Part shown: in pieces, positions 35,251 through 47,276 of the stretch
Layout of the letters: the number at the start of each line of letters is the position of its first letter
How positions within the stretch are numbered: position 1 is the first letter of the stretch
NCBI GenBank assembly: GCA_003586115.2
Contig: QVOM02000042.1
Coordinates: 39,046,376-39,110,375, forward strand
Source: Salvator merianae
Lineage: Eukaryota; Chordata; Lepidosauria; Squamata; Teiidae
Reading direction: 5' to 3'
Length of the DNA stretch: 64,000 nucleotides
Notes under the pieces: generated by a model
Database searches by the model: none
What the model saw: the letters and a program-made list of their open reading frames with translations, nothing else
What the model was told of the DNA's origin: nothing
Position numbers and translations under genes: made by a program

Positions 35251-35694
35251 CCCACTAGAAAATTGGGTACAGTTCATGCCTGCATAGATGATACCTGCCC
35301 ACAGGGAGGCAACTGAATTCTGTGTATGTAGATAACATGTTTCTTAATGCCAGGTAGGAATATATCAGTATCTTTAACACCTAAGAAATACAGTGTTTTG
35401 AGCCAATGCTTAATTGCCATCTTTAAGCATATGGAAATATTTGTCCTTAAATAGAGAAACGAAGCTGTTTGGTTGTTTCTATGTGTATTAAATGCTGTTA
35501 ACCCTGATCCAGCTTAGGCAAGTGTGTGGGTGTCTGAGTAGAGTTCAGCATGCACATGTTTTTTGGGTGATAGTTGCACATGCTCAAGGAGGGTGCTAAG
35601 CATGTAGTTTTGAAATGAATTTTAAATCTTGCTGTTGGATTGGAAGCCAGAGTAACACAGCTAATCAAAAGGTCAATGATGTCATTTAGCCACA

Positions 35695-35874
35695 GGTCCT
35701 TTCTGCACTTGGCTTTGTTCTGGATTATATCCAAGAATAGGGACCTGCTATCCACATGTTAATGCAGATTACAGCAGGTCCTGGGTGGGGCCTGCCATAG
35801 TTTATACTAGGATTCAGATGGTGGGTCCCTATTCCCCAATATCATCTGGAATAAGGCCAAGTGCAGAAAGGGCC
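35695..35874. mobile_element. 180-bp palindromic MITE, copy 1
   Basis: The ends are inverted: 'ggtcctttctgcacttggct' at the left and 'ggccaagtgcagaaagggcc' at the right. The complementarity continues inward through 'tctggattatatccaagaat' and 'agggacctgctatccacat', giving arms of about 80 bp. The flanking 'aca' on both sides could be a 3-bp target duplication (PIF/Harbinger-like). Two more copies lie at 49167 and 53746. Confidence 0.8.
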
Positions 35875-35879
35875 ACAGT

Positions 35880-38750
35880 CTGGTGTCAGCTACAGTTATC
35901 CAAAGTAGATTATCCCCTTCTCCCTAAAGGGACTGCATTTTAATATGACTATATGTCATCTGTATTTCTGTTAGTGTTTGCCACCTCTTGCCTTTTCTAC
36001 ATTGGCAAACTATGATACAAAGAGCTTTTGTTTGTTTTATGATGTAGTTTAATAATTGGGGAAGGGGTGCAAGGAAGTGATTAGATGGAATCAAACCACC
36101 AGCGTGCTGCTCTTATTAAGAAAGCACTGCTTTGGACAGCAGTGGTTTGTGGGGGGAGGCCTGGGGAGGCAAAAAGTGGCAGTTTACTACTAAGCTCTGA
36201 TGCCATCAAATGGTTCTTGCTTCTACAGTGCTGGTACTGACTTGGAGGCTCACAGTTCAGGGAATATTTGTATTCTACCTTCTTTTGTACAAAAATCCTT
36301 CCCACTTCTGTCATTTCCTCCTGACATCTACAGAAATTTGTGCAAATTGTGTTTGGCGTGGTCACTGCCTCGTGAACACTTTGCACAAATTCCTCAGTGG
36401 TCTGTGCAATGCTTCAGAAATATCCCACAGAAATTCCGTAACTTTGGCAAAATGTATGCAATCTTTGCAAAACACTTAAGTGTAAATGAGTCTTCAGGAA
36501 CTGCTTGGAAGGAGCCATGCTTCCAATAGGGAAATGCCTGTTCAATAGCCAGGGTGAACCTCAGGATATACTTTTGTACACATTGGTGTGCCACAGACGG
36601 AATTGGAATAAATGAAATCCAGCTGCAACAGGAAGCTGTAGAAGAGCTGAAGGTTGAATGGAAACACTAAATAAATGAGTAAAACTGTGAATGAAAAACA
36701 AACTCAAGTCAATGAGAGCAATAAAATGCCAGTGTTAGTATCTTGAATTGGACTTGGAAATGAAGTGATAAACAGTAACTGCTGACAGCAACCTGGCTGT
36801 AGAGTTCTGCAGGATAGAACACACATAGGAAAAAAAGAAAGATATAGGCCAAAAACAGACACCTAGGAAGCACCAAGAAGTGTGGTTGTACACAAGCACC
36901 TGCTTCAAGCCTGCAACAGCCCATGAGGCCAAAAGTGCCCTTGGAAGTATTTTTCGTGCAAACAGTTAAAAACCACTCTGGAGGTGTTTACTGTCCTCTT
37001 CTACCCCTGCTACTGCAGTCTGTAGGAGTGGCAGCAGGGACAGTTTACCTTCATTGCTTTTTGCCCAGCATAATAAAGCACAGGGCAGAAAATGGCCAAT
37101 GTGTTTGGTCACATGGAGCAGAAACTTCAGTGGCTACAGTTTTCTCCAGGTCTCAAAGCCTGGAAGGCTGAGAGGTCCATAGCCTCATACATGCCATGTC
37201 TCCCACTTGAGATCACTGGATCTCAGAAAGACAGAAAGTGACAAAGATAAATTTCCCTGATTACTGCTGCCCCTTCAGACAGCAGTGATGAATGAGGGCA
37301 TCAGCCAAGTAGTTTTTTGCATTCTGAAAGTGCACTTCAAGGGCACTTTCTTCCCTTGGGGACAGGATGCAACCCCATGTGGGCTATGTAGATGTAGCCT
37401 TTGTCTGCCATAGATTGCTCCATCCATCCCAACTTCCAGCTGGGCTGCCATCACAAATGCACATCTCTTTGTCATGAATAGCGATCACTCACTGTCACAA
37501 TATGAATGCAGTTGAAATTTACATCTTTATGCAAACATATAACATGCAAGTGCTGAGGAACACCTTTCGAGCAGGATGCAAGCCCTGCAAGGTATGGGAT
37601 TTAAAATTTTATAGAGTAAGTTTTCAGCACCGTTAGTGCATTGTAGTGCACACATTGCAAATAAGAAAATACACAACTTAGTGGTGACTATTTCCTTCCG
37701 TTTTTTTCATAAAATACAATGTTTTTATTTTTCAAGATATAAAAATTATATATTCTGTAGAGTTCTAAAAAGCTGAAACATGTAACCATAATTAATTAAA
37801 CACAACATTGACTTCTGATCTCTTTTGCAGTAACAGCTCATTTTAATGTTCTTCTTTTCTTCTTTACTTCAATCTTCTCCCCCGCAAGTCATCACCTTTC
37901 CTCAGTCCTCAAAACCTGTAATTATTAAATTCCTCTCAGCATTCTGTAGAAAGTCAATAAAGGGTTGCCAGTTCCTCATAAAGTTTGTTACCATCTTATC
38001 TCTTAAGAGTACAGTCAGCTTATCCATCTCCATCATAAGGTCTAGCAAGAGAAGAGAGCAATGAGCATCATTTTGCTAAGATGACACTGGCCAACAATAA
38101 ACATAATAAAATGAGTATGTTGATGTTAATTTAAACTGCCATTAGATTTTCAGTTCCATTGTATCTGCAAAACACAGTGGAAAACAATCCCATAATCCAG
38201 ATGTTGCTGGACTTATATTTAAATTGTTCATAACTTCAGTGCAGTCTAGTTATGTCCCATTAGTTACTCTTAAAGAGTAGTTCCAGGAAAAGGCTTTGTA
38301 GTTTTTTTTTAAATGTTCAGAAATAGAAACCCAGGAAAGAAAGGTGGAATGACTCAGGAATTTAAAAAGAAAAAAAAAAGATATCAAAGACCAATTATCT
38401 ACAGTATTTTAATCATTTTCATTCATTTGTTTATCCTGATCCTTCATGTAAATGATCTCAGAATATGAAGCAACTGAAACAGAATCCAGACAAGAGAGAG
38501 GTTCTACTTGCCATGGGGTCTGAGTCCAGATGTTATGGAATGAACTAGTATGCACTGGTTTGGGGAATTACTCTCCCAGTATACCTTAGGGGTCCCAGCA
38601 TGAATGAGGTTGGTTTCACAGTAATTAGCTGGCATGAGGTCATTAGGAGTTCTGAAAGTTTTAAGATCCAAACCTTGCGAATCTTTATTAAGCAGAGCTT
38701 TGTTTAGCAAAACACCATGTAAAATGGCTCTACAGACAATCTTGCAATGA
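35880..38750. other. Intergenic, no gene seen
   Basis: Mixed sequence with many small open frames on both strands and none that resembles a protein family. I recognise no repeat. Confidence 0.45.
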
Positions 38751-38756
38751 ATACGG

Positions 38757-38779
38757 TATTCCTATTCCTATTCCTATTT
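38757..38779 (+). repeat. (ATTCCT)n hexanucleotide repeat
   Basis: About four 'attcct' units in a row, ending in 'attttcc'. Confidence 0.8.
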
Positions 38780-39962
38780 TCCAATCAGAGTTCTGTTCCA
38801 TCTAAATTAAAAATAATAAAGGGAGTTTTAGGAAAAGATTTGTCATCCGCCAACATCTTTTCCCATGTCTTTGCAAAGCTATAAGGAAGGAAGGGTGGAG
38901 AGGGGAGAGGGATATCACTCTCAGAGAAGGTCTCTGCCTCTTGTAGAACACAAATCTGGAACTATAATGCGTTGCAAATAGTGGGTGTTCTTTACAAATA
39001 GTGCCTGTGCTCCACAGCAGAAGGGCCAACAGAAAGCAATGGAAAGGCACAGACCAGAGGTTCCCAAGAACTTAATCTGTTCTAAGAAGGAAGGTGAAGC
39101 TGCTTCGCAATCTCAGTGACAGAAGTCTTGTTGGGAGACAAGATTGGCAGCAAGCTTGGAGGTTACTAAAAGACAATTAAGATGATTTCAGCAAAGGAAA
39201 GAATCTTTGCTGGAAGTAACACTTGGCAGGCAGATGCTCAATTGGGAAAGCTGGTAGCAATCTTCAGGTGTTCAGAAAGTGGTGATTTACAGTGGAGAAG
39301 GGCAAGAGCAAGAGTTTTCTCTGTTGTTCAGAACTCAAACCTTCATGAAAAGTGAGGAAGAAAGGGCCAGATTCCACTTGAGACTCCGGATTCCATTTCA
39401 TGATTCAGCAGCAGAGTGAGGGGGTAGACTGGAAGTCCCAAGTATATAGCACCCTAGTTCTTTTGGAAAAATGGGAGATATTTTATACCTTTGTGGGCAA
39501 GAAGGGCAAGGCAGTAGGAAGTTTGAGGAACTCCTCCAAAATTACAAAAGGTAAGGGGATATGACTCTGTTGCTTGTTTGTGACAGGTCGAAAGTTTATA
39601 CTACTCAGATGGGAAGACAATGGATCAATCAGGTAAGCAAATACTGAGGATGGTACTGATCAGGTAATAACAAAGACAGATGTCGACCAAGTAAACCAAG
39701 TAAACAAGTGTCACATGCATAACGTCAGCTGTGTCCAAACTCAGTAAGAGATTCATCAAGCTGTGTGGTTAGCTTGACTACAGAGTTAAAATGAAAGCAC
39801 TAATAGCAATTCTGCGGTTGTCATTAGCATGCTCATGACAATTCTCTAACTCTGGTTGTTTGCTTTTGCAAAGACTACTCAAAATATGAAGAGAGAAGGA
39901 GTTAAGGGTTGCTGCCCAAATTCAAACTGACACTATTTTTTCTGTTCAAGATAGCCTGGAAG

Positions 39963-40241
39963 CAGTGGCGTAGCAAGCAGGGGGTAGGAGGGCGGGTCGC
40001 CCGGGGCGGTGCGTTGTGCCAGGCGGCCCATGCAGCCAGGTCCTTTTCTGCCCGCCTGGTGCGCCGGAGAGTGAGCATGAGTGTGAAGGAGAGTGCGGCG
40101 CCACGCCGCACCCGCCCGTCCGCCCGCCCGCCGGTCGTCGGGGCGGCGGCGAGGGGAAGAGGCTGCAGGGCAGGGCGCCCTTGCTCACGCTTCTCTGCTG
40201 CCATTTCGCCCCAGGTGGCAAAACTTTTAGCTACACCGCTA
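39963..40241. mobile_element. GC-rich hAT MITE with 8-bp target duplication (in copy A)
   Basis: The element is 279 bp. It begins CAGTGGCGTAGC and ends GCTACACCGCTA, and these are inverted repeats matching at 9 of 12 positions. It is flanked on both sides by the exact 8-bp direct repeat CCTGGAAG (39955-39962 and 40242-40249). An 8-bp target duplication and CAG-type ends are hallmarks of hAT transposons. The interior is about 70% GC and gives open frames on both strands that are composition artefacts. Confidence 0.85.
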
Positions 40242-40339
40242 CCTGGAAGATGCATAGCGCATCACGGACTCTACCTCTCTATGGCCTTCCTGCATAGCAC
40301 ATTAGTTCCATGTATATTTGTACTGTATTTACTTCAGTA

Positions 40340-40512
40340 TATTTAGCAACATTGGTAACAGAGGAACAAAAGCAGCATCCAGTTCTGGATGGGAGTGTTT
40401 TGCCTCAGAAAGAACTGGTACACAGTTTAGGAGTACTCTTGGATTCATTGCTGTTACTTGAAACTCACATGGCAGTGGTAGCCAGGAGTGCTTACCTTTA
40501 CCTCCAGCTGGT
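40340..40512 (+). mobile_element. L2 LINE ORF2 fragment, cut at the duplication junction
   Basis: It encodes LDGSVLPQKELVHSLGVLLD, then LLLLETHMAVVARSAYLYLQ, and stops at the N. This is the region downstream of the reverse transcriptase catalytic motif in L2 elements. Confidence 0.8.
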
Positions 40513-40513
40513 N
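40513..40513. other. Single ambiguous base at the duplication junction
   Basis: The only N I noticed in the window lies exactly at the boundary between the two copies. A single N at a breakpoint suggests gap filling or contig joining, not a base-calling problem. Confidence 0.95.
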
Positions 40514-42043
40514 TACAAATAGTGCCTGTGCTCCACAGCAGAAGGGCCAACAGAAAGCAATGGAAAGGCACAGACCAGAGGTTCCCAAGAACTTAATCTG
40601 TTCTAAGAAGGAAGGTGAAGCTGCTTCGCAATCTCAGTGACAGAAGTCTTGTTGGGAGACAAGATTGGCAGCAAGCTTGGAGGTTACTAAAAGACAATTA
40701 AGATGATTTCAGCAAAGGAAAGAATCTTTGCTGGAAGTAACACTTGGCAGGCAGATGCTCAATTGGGAAAGCTGGTAGCAATCTTCAGGTGTTCAGAAAG
40801 TGGTGATTTACAGTGGAGAAGGGCAAGAGCAAGAGTTTTCTCTGTTGTTCAGAACTCAAACCTTCATGAAAAGTGAGGAAGAAAGGGACAGATTCCACTT
40901 GAGACTCCGGATTCCATTTCATGATTCAGCAGCAGAGTGAGGGGGTAGACTGGAAGTCCCAAGTATATAGCACCCTAGTTCTTTTGGAAAAATGGGAGAT
41001 ATTTTATACCTTTGTGGGCAAGAAGGGCAAGGCAGTAGGGAGTAGGCAGGAAGTTTGAGGAACTCCCCCAAAAATACAAAAGGTAAGGGGATATGACTCT
41101 GTTGCTTGTTTGTGACAGGTCGAAAGTTTACACTACTCAGATGGGAAGACAATGGATCAATCAGGTAAGCAAATACTGAGGATGGTACTGATCAGGTAAT
41201 AACAAAGACAGATGTCGACCAAGTAAACCAAGTAAACAAGTGTCACATGCATAACATCATCTGTGTCCAAACTCAATAAGAGATTCATCAAGCTGTGTGG
41301 TTAGCTTGACTACAGAGTTAAAATGAAAGCACTAATAGCAATTCTGCGGTTGTCATTAGAATGCTCATGACAATTCTCTAACTCTGGTTGTATGCTTTTG
41401 CAAAGACTACTCAAAATATGAAGAGAGAAGGAGTTAAGGGTTGCTGCCCAAATTCAAACTGACACTATTTTTTCTGTTCAAGATAGCCTGGAAGCAGTGG
41501 CGTAGCAAGCAGGGGGTAGGAGGGCGGGTCGCCCGGGGCGGTGCGTTGTGCCAGGCGGCCCATGCAGCCAGGTCCTTTTCTGCCCGCCTGGTGCGCCGGA
41601 GAGTGAGCACGAGTGTGAAGGAGAGTGTGGCGCCACGCCGCACCTGCCCGTCCGCCCGCCCGCCGGTCGTCGGGGTGGCGGCGAGGGGAGGAGGCTGCAG
41701 GGCAGGGTGCCCTTGCTCACGCTTCTCTGCTGCCATTTCGCCCCAGGTGGCAAAACTTTTAGCTACACCGCTACCTGGAAGATGCATAGCGCATCATGGA
41801 CTCTACCTCTCTATGGCCTTCCTGCATAGCACATTAGTTCCATGTATATTTGTACTGCATTACTTCAGTATATTTAGCAACATTGGTAACAGAGGAACAA
41901 AAGCAGCATCCAGTTCTGGATGGGAGTGTTTTGCCTCAGAAAGAACTGGTACACAGTTTAGGAGTACTCTTGGATTCATTGCTGTTACTTGAAACTCACA
42001 TGGCAGTGGTAGCCAGGAGTGCTTACCTTTACCTCCAGCTGGT
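40514..42043 (+). repeat. Tandem duplication, copy B (1530 bp)
   Basis: The second copy starts immediately after the N at 40513 and ends at 'ctccagctggt', where the L2 reading frame continues into unique sequence ('ttgccagctctggcctttcc'). In copy A the same frame is cut off at the N. The right flank is therefore the natural continuation of the segment. Confidence 0.93.
41495..41773. mobile_element. GC-rich hAT MITE with 8-bp target duplication (in copy B)
   Basis: Same insertion as at 39963-40241, duplicated along with its flanks, with CCTGGAAG at 41487-41494 and 41774-41781. Differences from copy A are mainly CpG transitions. Confidence 0.85.
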
Positions 42044-42695
42044 TTGCCAGCTCTGGCCTTTCCTGGGTAGGAGCAACATGGCTACAGTGATCCACACTCC
42101 ACAGATTAGACTACAGTTATGAACTGTGCAAAAGGCTATTCTTAAAGACAGTGTGGAAGTTGGAACAGGCATAGAATGCAGCAGTTCGGCTGCTGACAGG
42201 AACTTCTGGTCAGGTGCACATTATGGCCAGTCTTGAAGAAACTTCACTGGTTGCCAATTTGCTACCAAGCCCAATTCGAGGTCTTGACATTGATATATAA
42301 AGACCTAAATGGCTTGGGCTCTGAATATATGAAGGAATGTTTTCTTCCATATAGACCTGCCCATACTTTAAGATAACAAAATTGAGGGCCTTCTTGTAGT
42401 TCCACTACTCTCAGAGGTGCGAGGGTTGTGGCATGAGAGGGCCTTTTCTATGGTGACCCCAGACTTTGGAACAGCTGAAGTTCATTAGGTGTCAACTATG
42501 TATAGTTTTCAGTGCCTGGTTAAAACATACCTCTTGATCCAGGCCTTTGATGGCTAACTTCCCTTAATCCTGCCTGGGAGAGCGAGGAAGGAAGGCTGTG
42601 TTTTATAATGTATTTTAATTATGTTTCATTGTTATACATTTATCATTTTCTTGTTATGACCCACCCTGGAACCTTCAGGTGAATTAATTAATTAC
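41870..42695 (+). mobile_element. L2 LINE, 3' part of ORF2 and 3' UTR
   Basis: It begins with the LDGSVLPQKELVHSLGVLLD block, continues with VARSAYLYLQLVCQLWPFLG, and then through broken frames for the L2 C-terminus: 'gaagaaacttcactggttgc' (the HWLPV block), 'gagggccttttctatggtga' (RAFS) and 'ctttggaacagctgaa' (LWN). It ends with a T-rich 3' UTR and 'acccaccctggaaccttcag'. Stops and frameshifts show that it is dead. Confidence 0.85.
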
Positions 42696-42699
42696 TTAA

Positions 42700-43590
42700 T
42701 TAAAGTGCTCTGTTCCCTCTATGTGTGGATCTTGCCTAAGTATCACTGTCTTTGGTCTGTCTTGACTATGAAAATGAAACATGTCCATCTTCTTAGAAGG
42801 TCTTCTAGGATAAAAATGAAACACTAGAATGTTCCTCTTGTTAATTGGACTCCTTTGTCTTTTTATTGCTGCAAGCTCCTTTTGTAAGATGACAGCATTC
42901 TATATCTGCCCATAGGAACTTGTTGATCTCCAACACAATCTAAATGTTCAAGGTGACCACGGAAATATTTACCATAGCCAACCTTCATATCAACCTGGCA
43001 GCTGTGTCAGCTTTCTCTGTCTCTGGAGGTAGCTACACACAAACCTTATATCTTGGTTTAAAAGGAAATTTGCTTTATTCTGCATCAGTAGGCAAAAAAG
43101 AAATAGTTAATGCATATCCAGTGCATTCTTTTTCTGACACATCTGAGAAAGTTATCATATCCAGTGTTCAGTGGGTTGCTCTGCCTCTTACTAGATCCCT
43201 TGAAACTTCTCACTGCCACTGTAAATGATTGGTCTGCACATCTTATCAATCTCTGGTGACCCCCCCCTTTTCTGTTCTTTGTTTCTGTGTGAAGGTTGTC
43301 CTGCACAAAAGTGTTCCTGTGTGACAGTTTTTCTGAATGTGTATTTTCCTGCACAAGCCTCTCTTTGGTGTAATCCATTAGTGTGTTCCTTCAGTCTCTA
43401 TCTGCTGTAGAGCTTGATCATTACTTTAAGAGAAGGTTGTTGTTTTTTTTCTTAAAGCAATCCTTGAAGGCATGACTGTGTTCTCTTTCACATACCCTCC
43501 CTGTGAATATAGGCAGGACTGGAATCCTGTGTTGCTGATTAATGGCTGGTAACTTCCCCCCCTCCAAAAATAGTAGGGAACATCTTCTTA
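42700..43590. other. Intergenic, no gene seen
   Basis: No repeat family or credible coding frame recognised. Confidence 0.45.
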
Positions 43591-43591
43591 C

Positions 43592-43958
43592 TAGAGATGT
43601 GCACACACTGATAAATTGTAGTTTGATTCAGTTCAGACCACGTGTTTGAAATCAAATAGGGTCAAAGAGGCATGACCTGGTTTGATTAGATCTTTGAACA
43701 GGTTCAGACCTGTTTGTTGCAAAATGTAACATTCAAATTGGCTTTAAAATCCCTTTTAAAGAGCAAGTACTGATGAACACACACTGGTTCAAACTGAACC
43801 ACTTGGTTTGATGGGTTTGAATGAACCCCCTAGTTTGCTTTGAGTTCAAACTGCACCCCCCCTTGAGCGGAGGCTGGTTTGGGTTCAAGTTCAAGTCAGT
43901 TGAGACCCCTAATTTGTTTTGAACTGATTTAAAAATGAACTGACTTGGAACACCTCTA
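43592..43958. mobile_element. hAT-like MITE rich in gttcaaa/gaacc motifs
   Basis: It begins TAGAGATGTGC and ends with the complement of TAGAGGTGTTC. Flanks 'cttcttac' and 'cttttaac' agree at 6 of 8 positions, consistent with a decayed 8-bp target duplication. The interior consists of loosely repeated gttcaaactgaac-type motifs on both strands, so the element can fold back on itself. Confidence 0.65.
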
Positions 43959-44028
43959 CTTTTAACTTTCCCCGGAATGCCTACATCCAGCCTCTAGAAA
44001 TCTAGAATTTGGGCACAACGAACAAAAA

Positions 44029-44346
44029 ATTGGGGATGTGCATGAAACTAATTAACATTTTCATTTTGCTGTCAAAGCAAAGACTCAACTATTTTGCTTC
44101 GTCGGCAAATCACAACAGTGAAAAATGACTGTTTCTCATTCGTTTTCATGATGTTTTTCCCTGTGAAAATGCCCTTTTGATGGGGAAAAACACAGCAAAA
44201 AGGCAAATATTTGATCAAATTATTCATTTTCGTATTGCTGAAATCCTGGGAATACAAAAACCCACATCTTTTGATTTGAAATGAATATCCGCAAATGTGA
44301 AATATTTGAATTTGTGATTGTGAATGTGCTTTTGCACATCTATCGC
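44029..44346. mobile_element. hAT-like MITE, TTGGGGATGTGC ends
   Basis: The left end 'ggggatgtgcatgaaa' is mirrored at the right by 'ttttgcacatctatc'. The interior is rich in tttcattttg/caaaatgaaa-like complementary stretches. It resembles the neighbour at 43592 in its ends but not in its interior. Confidence 0.55.
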
Positions 44347-44349
44347 TAC

Positions 44350-47010
44350 AAAAAAAACCTGTGTTGAAGGAAGTCACATGCTTTCCATGCTGAAAAAAAG
44401 GTTTTCTATAGAAAACATGGATTCACAGGCAAACACTGCATATTAGACGCGAAGCTCAATTTTTGAGATAATTTCCCAATAATGCAAATAGATTGAATGT
44501 AAGGAAAAACTTGTGTGTAGCTATCCCTTCTCTCTCTCAATCTTTAATGAAAGCATGGGCTATGGAAATAATGGGAGTGGGATTCAGCAGACCCTACATT
44601 CAGCAGATTCTAGCCCTCCATACTCTCCCAAGAAGTACTCAGTGTTTCTGGATGGCATCACTATTTCCTCTGGCTTTGTCACTTCTGTTTGGAGTTGTGG
44701 AAGCTGATGGCAAAGACATACAGAAAGTAGCCTATGGCACAGTAACGTGTCACAACACCACATCCAACCATTCTTCAGCTGCAGTGCAGTAAGAGAAGAT
44801 TATATATAATCTGTAAAAGCAAGTTTTACTTAACTGTTTCTGTGATGACCTGTGGGGGAATGGGGAAACTCAAGGTCACACATACAATGAAAGGCATACT
44901 AGAATATGATTCCCATTTGGTCCTGCTGTGACTTAATTCATTTATATTAAAAAGTGAGAGCATCTCATACCTTTCCAATGTTGCGTTTATTGAGACAAAA
45001 TGTGCTTCTTTCTGAGATGATTGACCATGTACTTTCATTTTGCGTTTACCATACAGTGAAACCACTGTAAGGTGGATATACATGCTCAAAAATGTGCTGA
45101 GTTATGAGACGATGGCATGGAGGGTACATTTTCGGAAGTGAAAGACAAATTGCTGAAAACACACTGAGAAGGCAGCTGAACTTTGTTCCCTAAGAAGCTG
45201 AATGCTTTCCACCCCATCAACATGTTTATCAGAAAAGGGGGAAAACCTACACATATCAGTGAAACAATATCCTTTAACAGCCACTCATTTCCTGCAAACA
45301 AAACCACATTAGCTTGTGGCTTTTCCAAATAAAAATTACTGAACTGGAGCCAAACAAGTAATTGATGAGTGCATGTTTTTTTCTCAGGATTTACCTATCC
45401 ATCAAATCTGTCGCTCTTCTATAGCACTTTATCTTTGCCAAAATCTTTACTTTTAAGTGGGCACATTTTATGGAAATTAAATGAGTGTCCTTGTAGTTGG
45501 TTTTGTAAATGGCTGTAGTTGGTTTTGTAGTCACTTTTAAGGGTTTTTTTCCCCTTCTTTTTAAAGAACAAACAAATGATTGCTTAGATACTTGCTTGAT
45601 ATTTCTGTTACCTCTACACAAAGTATCTATTTTGCAGTATCAGCTTGCATTCGCCTTGGGTCTGGTTGTGCTGGTCCCTTTTCACTGACTTCAGCTATGG
45701 CATATTGTAGCCAGAACATTGCTAAGCAGATTGTAACAAACAGATTCACTGGACCTTTCTCTGAGTTGTGTCTTATTAACTGATCTGTGGGAAATGCTCT
45801 TCAGGCTGTTGCAGTGCACAAGCTATTGCAACAATAAATTCAAGTTAACTGGAGGCAGCTCTGTGGCTTCTAGCATAATATTACAAGTAGCCACTGTACC
45901 AGGAAAAAAAAAGAACATTAGTATTTAACTGGCAGAGGTGCCGTGCTTTCAGGTGGCATTTAAAGCTTTGTTATAGCTCATATACCTTATCTTTGACATC
46001 AGCCTAGGAGTCCAGGTGCAAGGAGTGATGCATTTGTCCCTGATATCATCTAGCACATGCAGTAAAATACCAAGGAAAATGTTCCTCCACTGTCAGAGTT
46101 CTGCATCTTTCTCCTGCTCCTTGTCTCTTATTCAATAGCTCAATAGCTCTGCCTTTTCCTTATATGGATAAAAAATCCACATTATCAGACCAAAGGAGCT
46201 TCTATTCAATTTTTAATTCACAAAACAGTTTATATTGCAAACTGGTTCTGTTAACTATGCAAATCTAATTGTCTTGCTAAGTAAGCCCAGAGATGTAGCA
46301 ATCTTGCTTTGCAGCTTTGTGATTCTTACATGTGAAAATCAGTCCCAATTATGTACTCTGTGTGGTTGCATCCTTGTGGGCACTCAAGACTCCGTGAGAA
46401 GTTTTTCAATCATTGAACTGGCTCTTTATTCTGTACTTATCCCATGGACACCTGCCACACAGGAGAAAGTAGCCATTGCTTAGTTATGCCTCTCTCTTTT
46501 TTTTTAACCTCAACCACACCGGTGTTAAAAATAGGGCATTTGCATGGCATAACGACATACTTGGCTAGCCTGAAGACCTTTTTGCTCTTGCTGGTTATTC
46601 CTTACCAGCAGCCACACTAAGAGTCTCCCTTCCACACATTAATGCTTCAGAATATGGGGAGGCCTCACCTACTGTTGGTACACTTTATCCACTCAGGACG
46701 GAACATGATCCAGATCATGGGGCCCTTGATCAGGATCGCTGTAAACCTTGATATTGAGATCTGTCAGTGTATCAGCTTGGCCTAGTCTGGAACACAGAGG
46801 TGTAACGAAGGTACAAACTTCCATGTTCTGATTACAGGGCACTCATTTTAGTGATGCACTTTATTGTGCTTCCTGAAGTGGTTCTGCCAAGGACTCCAAG
46901 GTCCTTGTTTGGGGCTTGTGCAGGCCAACTCTGAAGTTTGTCTGAGCTTCAGGGTCAGCACAGGAGCTGGACTGGAACATACCACCACTGTGTGGATGCC
47001 ATTGTTTCAT
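44350..47010. other. Intergenic, no identified gene
   Basis: Mostly featureless AT-rich sequence. A plus-strand frame at 44513-44707 and an overlapping one at 44493-44792 look slightly protein-like (serine-, glycine- and tyrosine-rich, ending SSGFVTSVWSCGS), but I cannot connect them to a family. Confidence 0.4.
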
Positions 47011-47012
47011 CC

Positions 47013-47050
47013 CAGAGTGATCCATCCCAGCCTTGGGATAGATCACTCTG
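47013..47050. repeat. Near-perfect 17-bp hairpin
   Basis: 'cagagtgatccatccca' and 'tgggatagatcactctg' pair at 16 of 17 positions around a 4-base loop (gcct). The stem is too short for a normal microRNA precursor. Confidence 0.8.
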
Positions 47051-47276
47051 TTCCAGACCTAGTGGATCTGGACTTTGGAGGTAAGTGCAAAAAGATCCAG
47101 AGACTATTTCTAGTGCTAGAAGGGACACTCAGTTAGAGATGGTTCCATCTTCTGTAGTAGGACAGATTACAACCAGTCTTACCTGCTGGAAACAATAACT
47201 GGGTCACCACGTGATAAACGAACTGGCTCCTGCGCAGGTGCCTGGGGGAAGACAACGTGGTCAACAGTCCAAAAAC

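Larger units (their letters stand above)
38993..40512 (+). repeat. Tandem duplication, copy A (1520 bp)
   Basis: This segment, from 'tacaaatagtgcctgtgctc' to 'cctccagctggt', is repeated almost exactly at 40514-42043. By eye I count about twenty substitutions, a 10-bp insertion in copy B (near 41038) and a few 1-bp indels, so roughly 98-99% identity. Many differences in the GC-rich MITE part are C/T at CpG sites. The copies are separated by one N at 40513. Confidence 0.93.

Noticed and set aside
39902..40346. Open frames of 117-145 codons on both strands at 39.9-40.3 kb, repeated as 117 and 183 codons at 41.4-42.0 kb
   Set aside because: They coincide with the GC-rich hAT MITE and are found twice only because the segment is duplicated.
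47013..47050. microRNA precursor
   Set aside because: The stem is only 17 bp and pairing does not extend outward, so it is shorter than a normal precursor.
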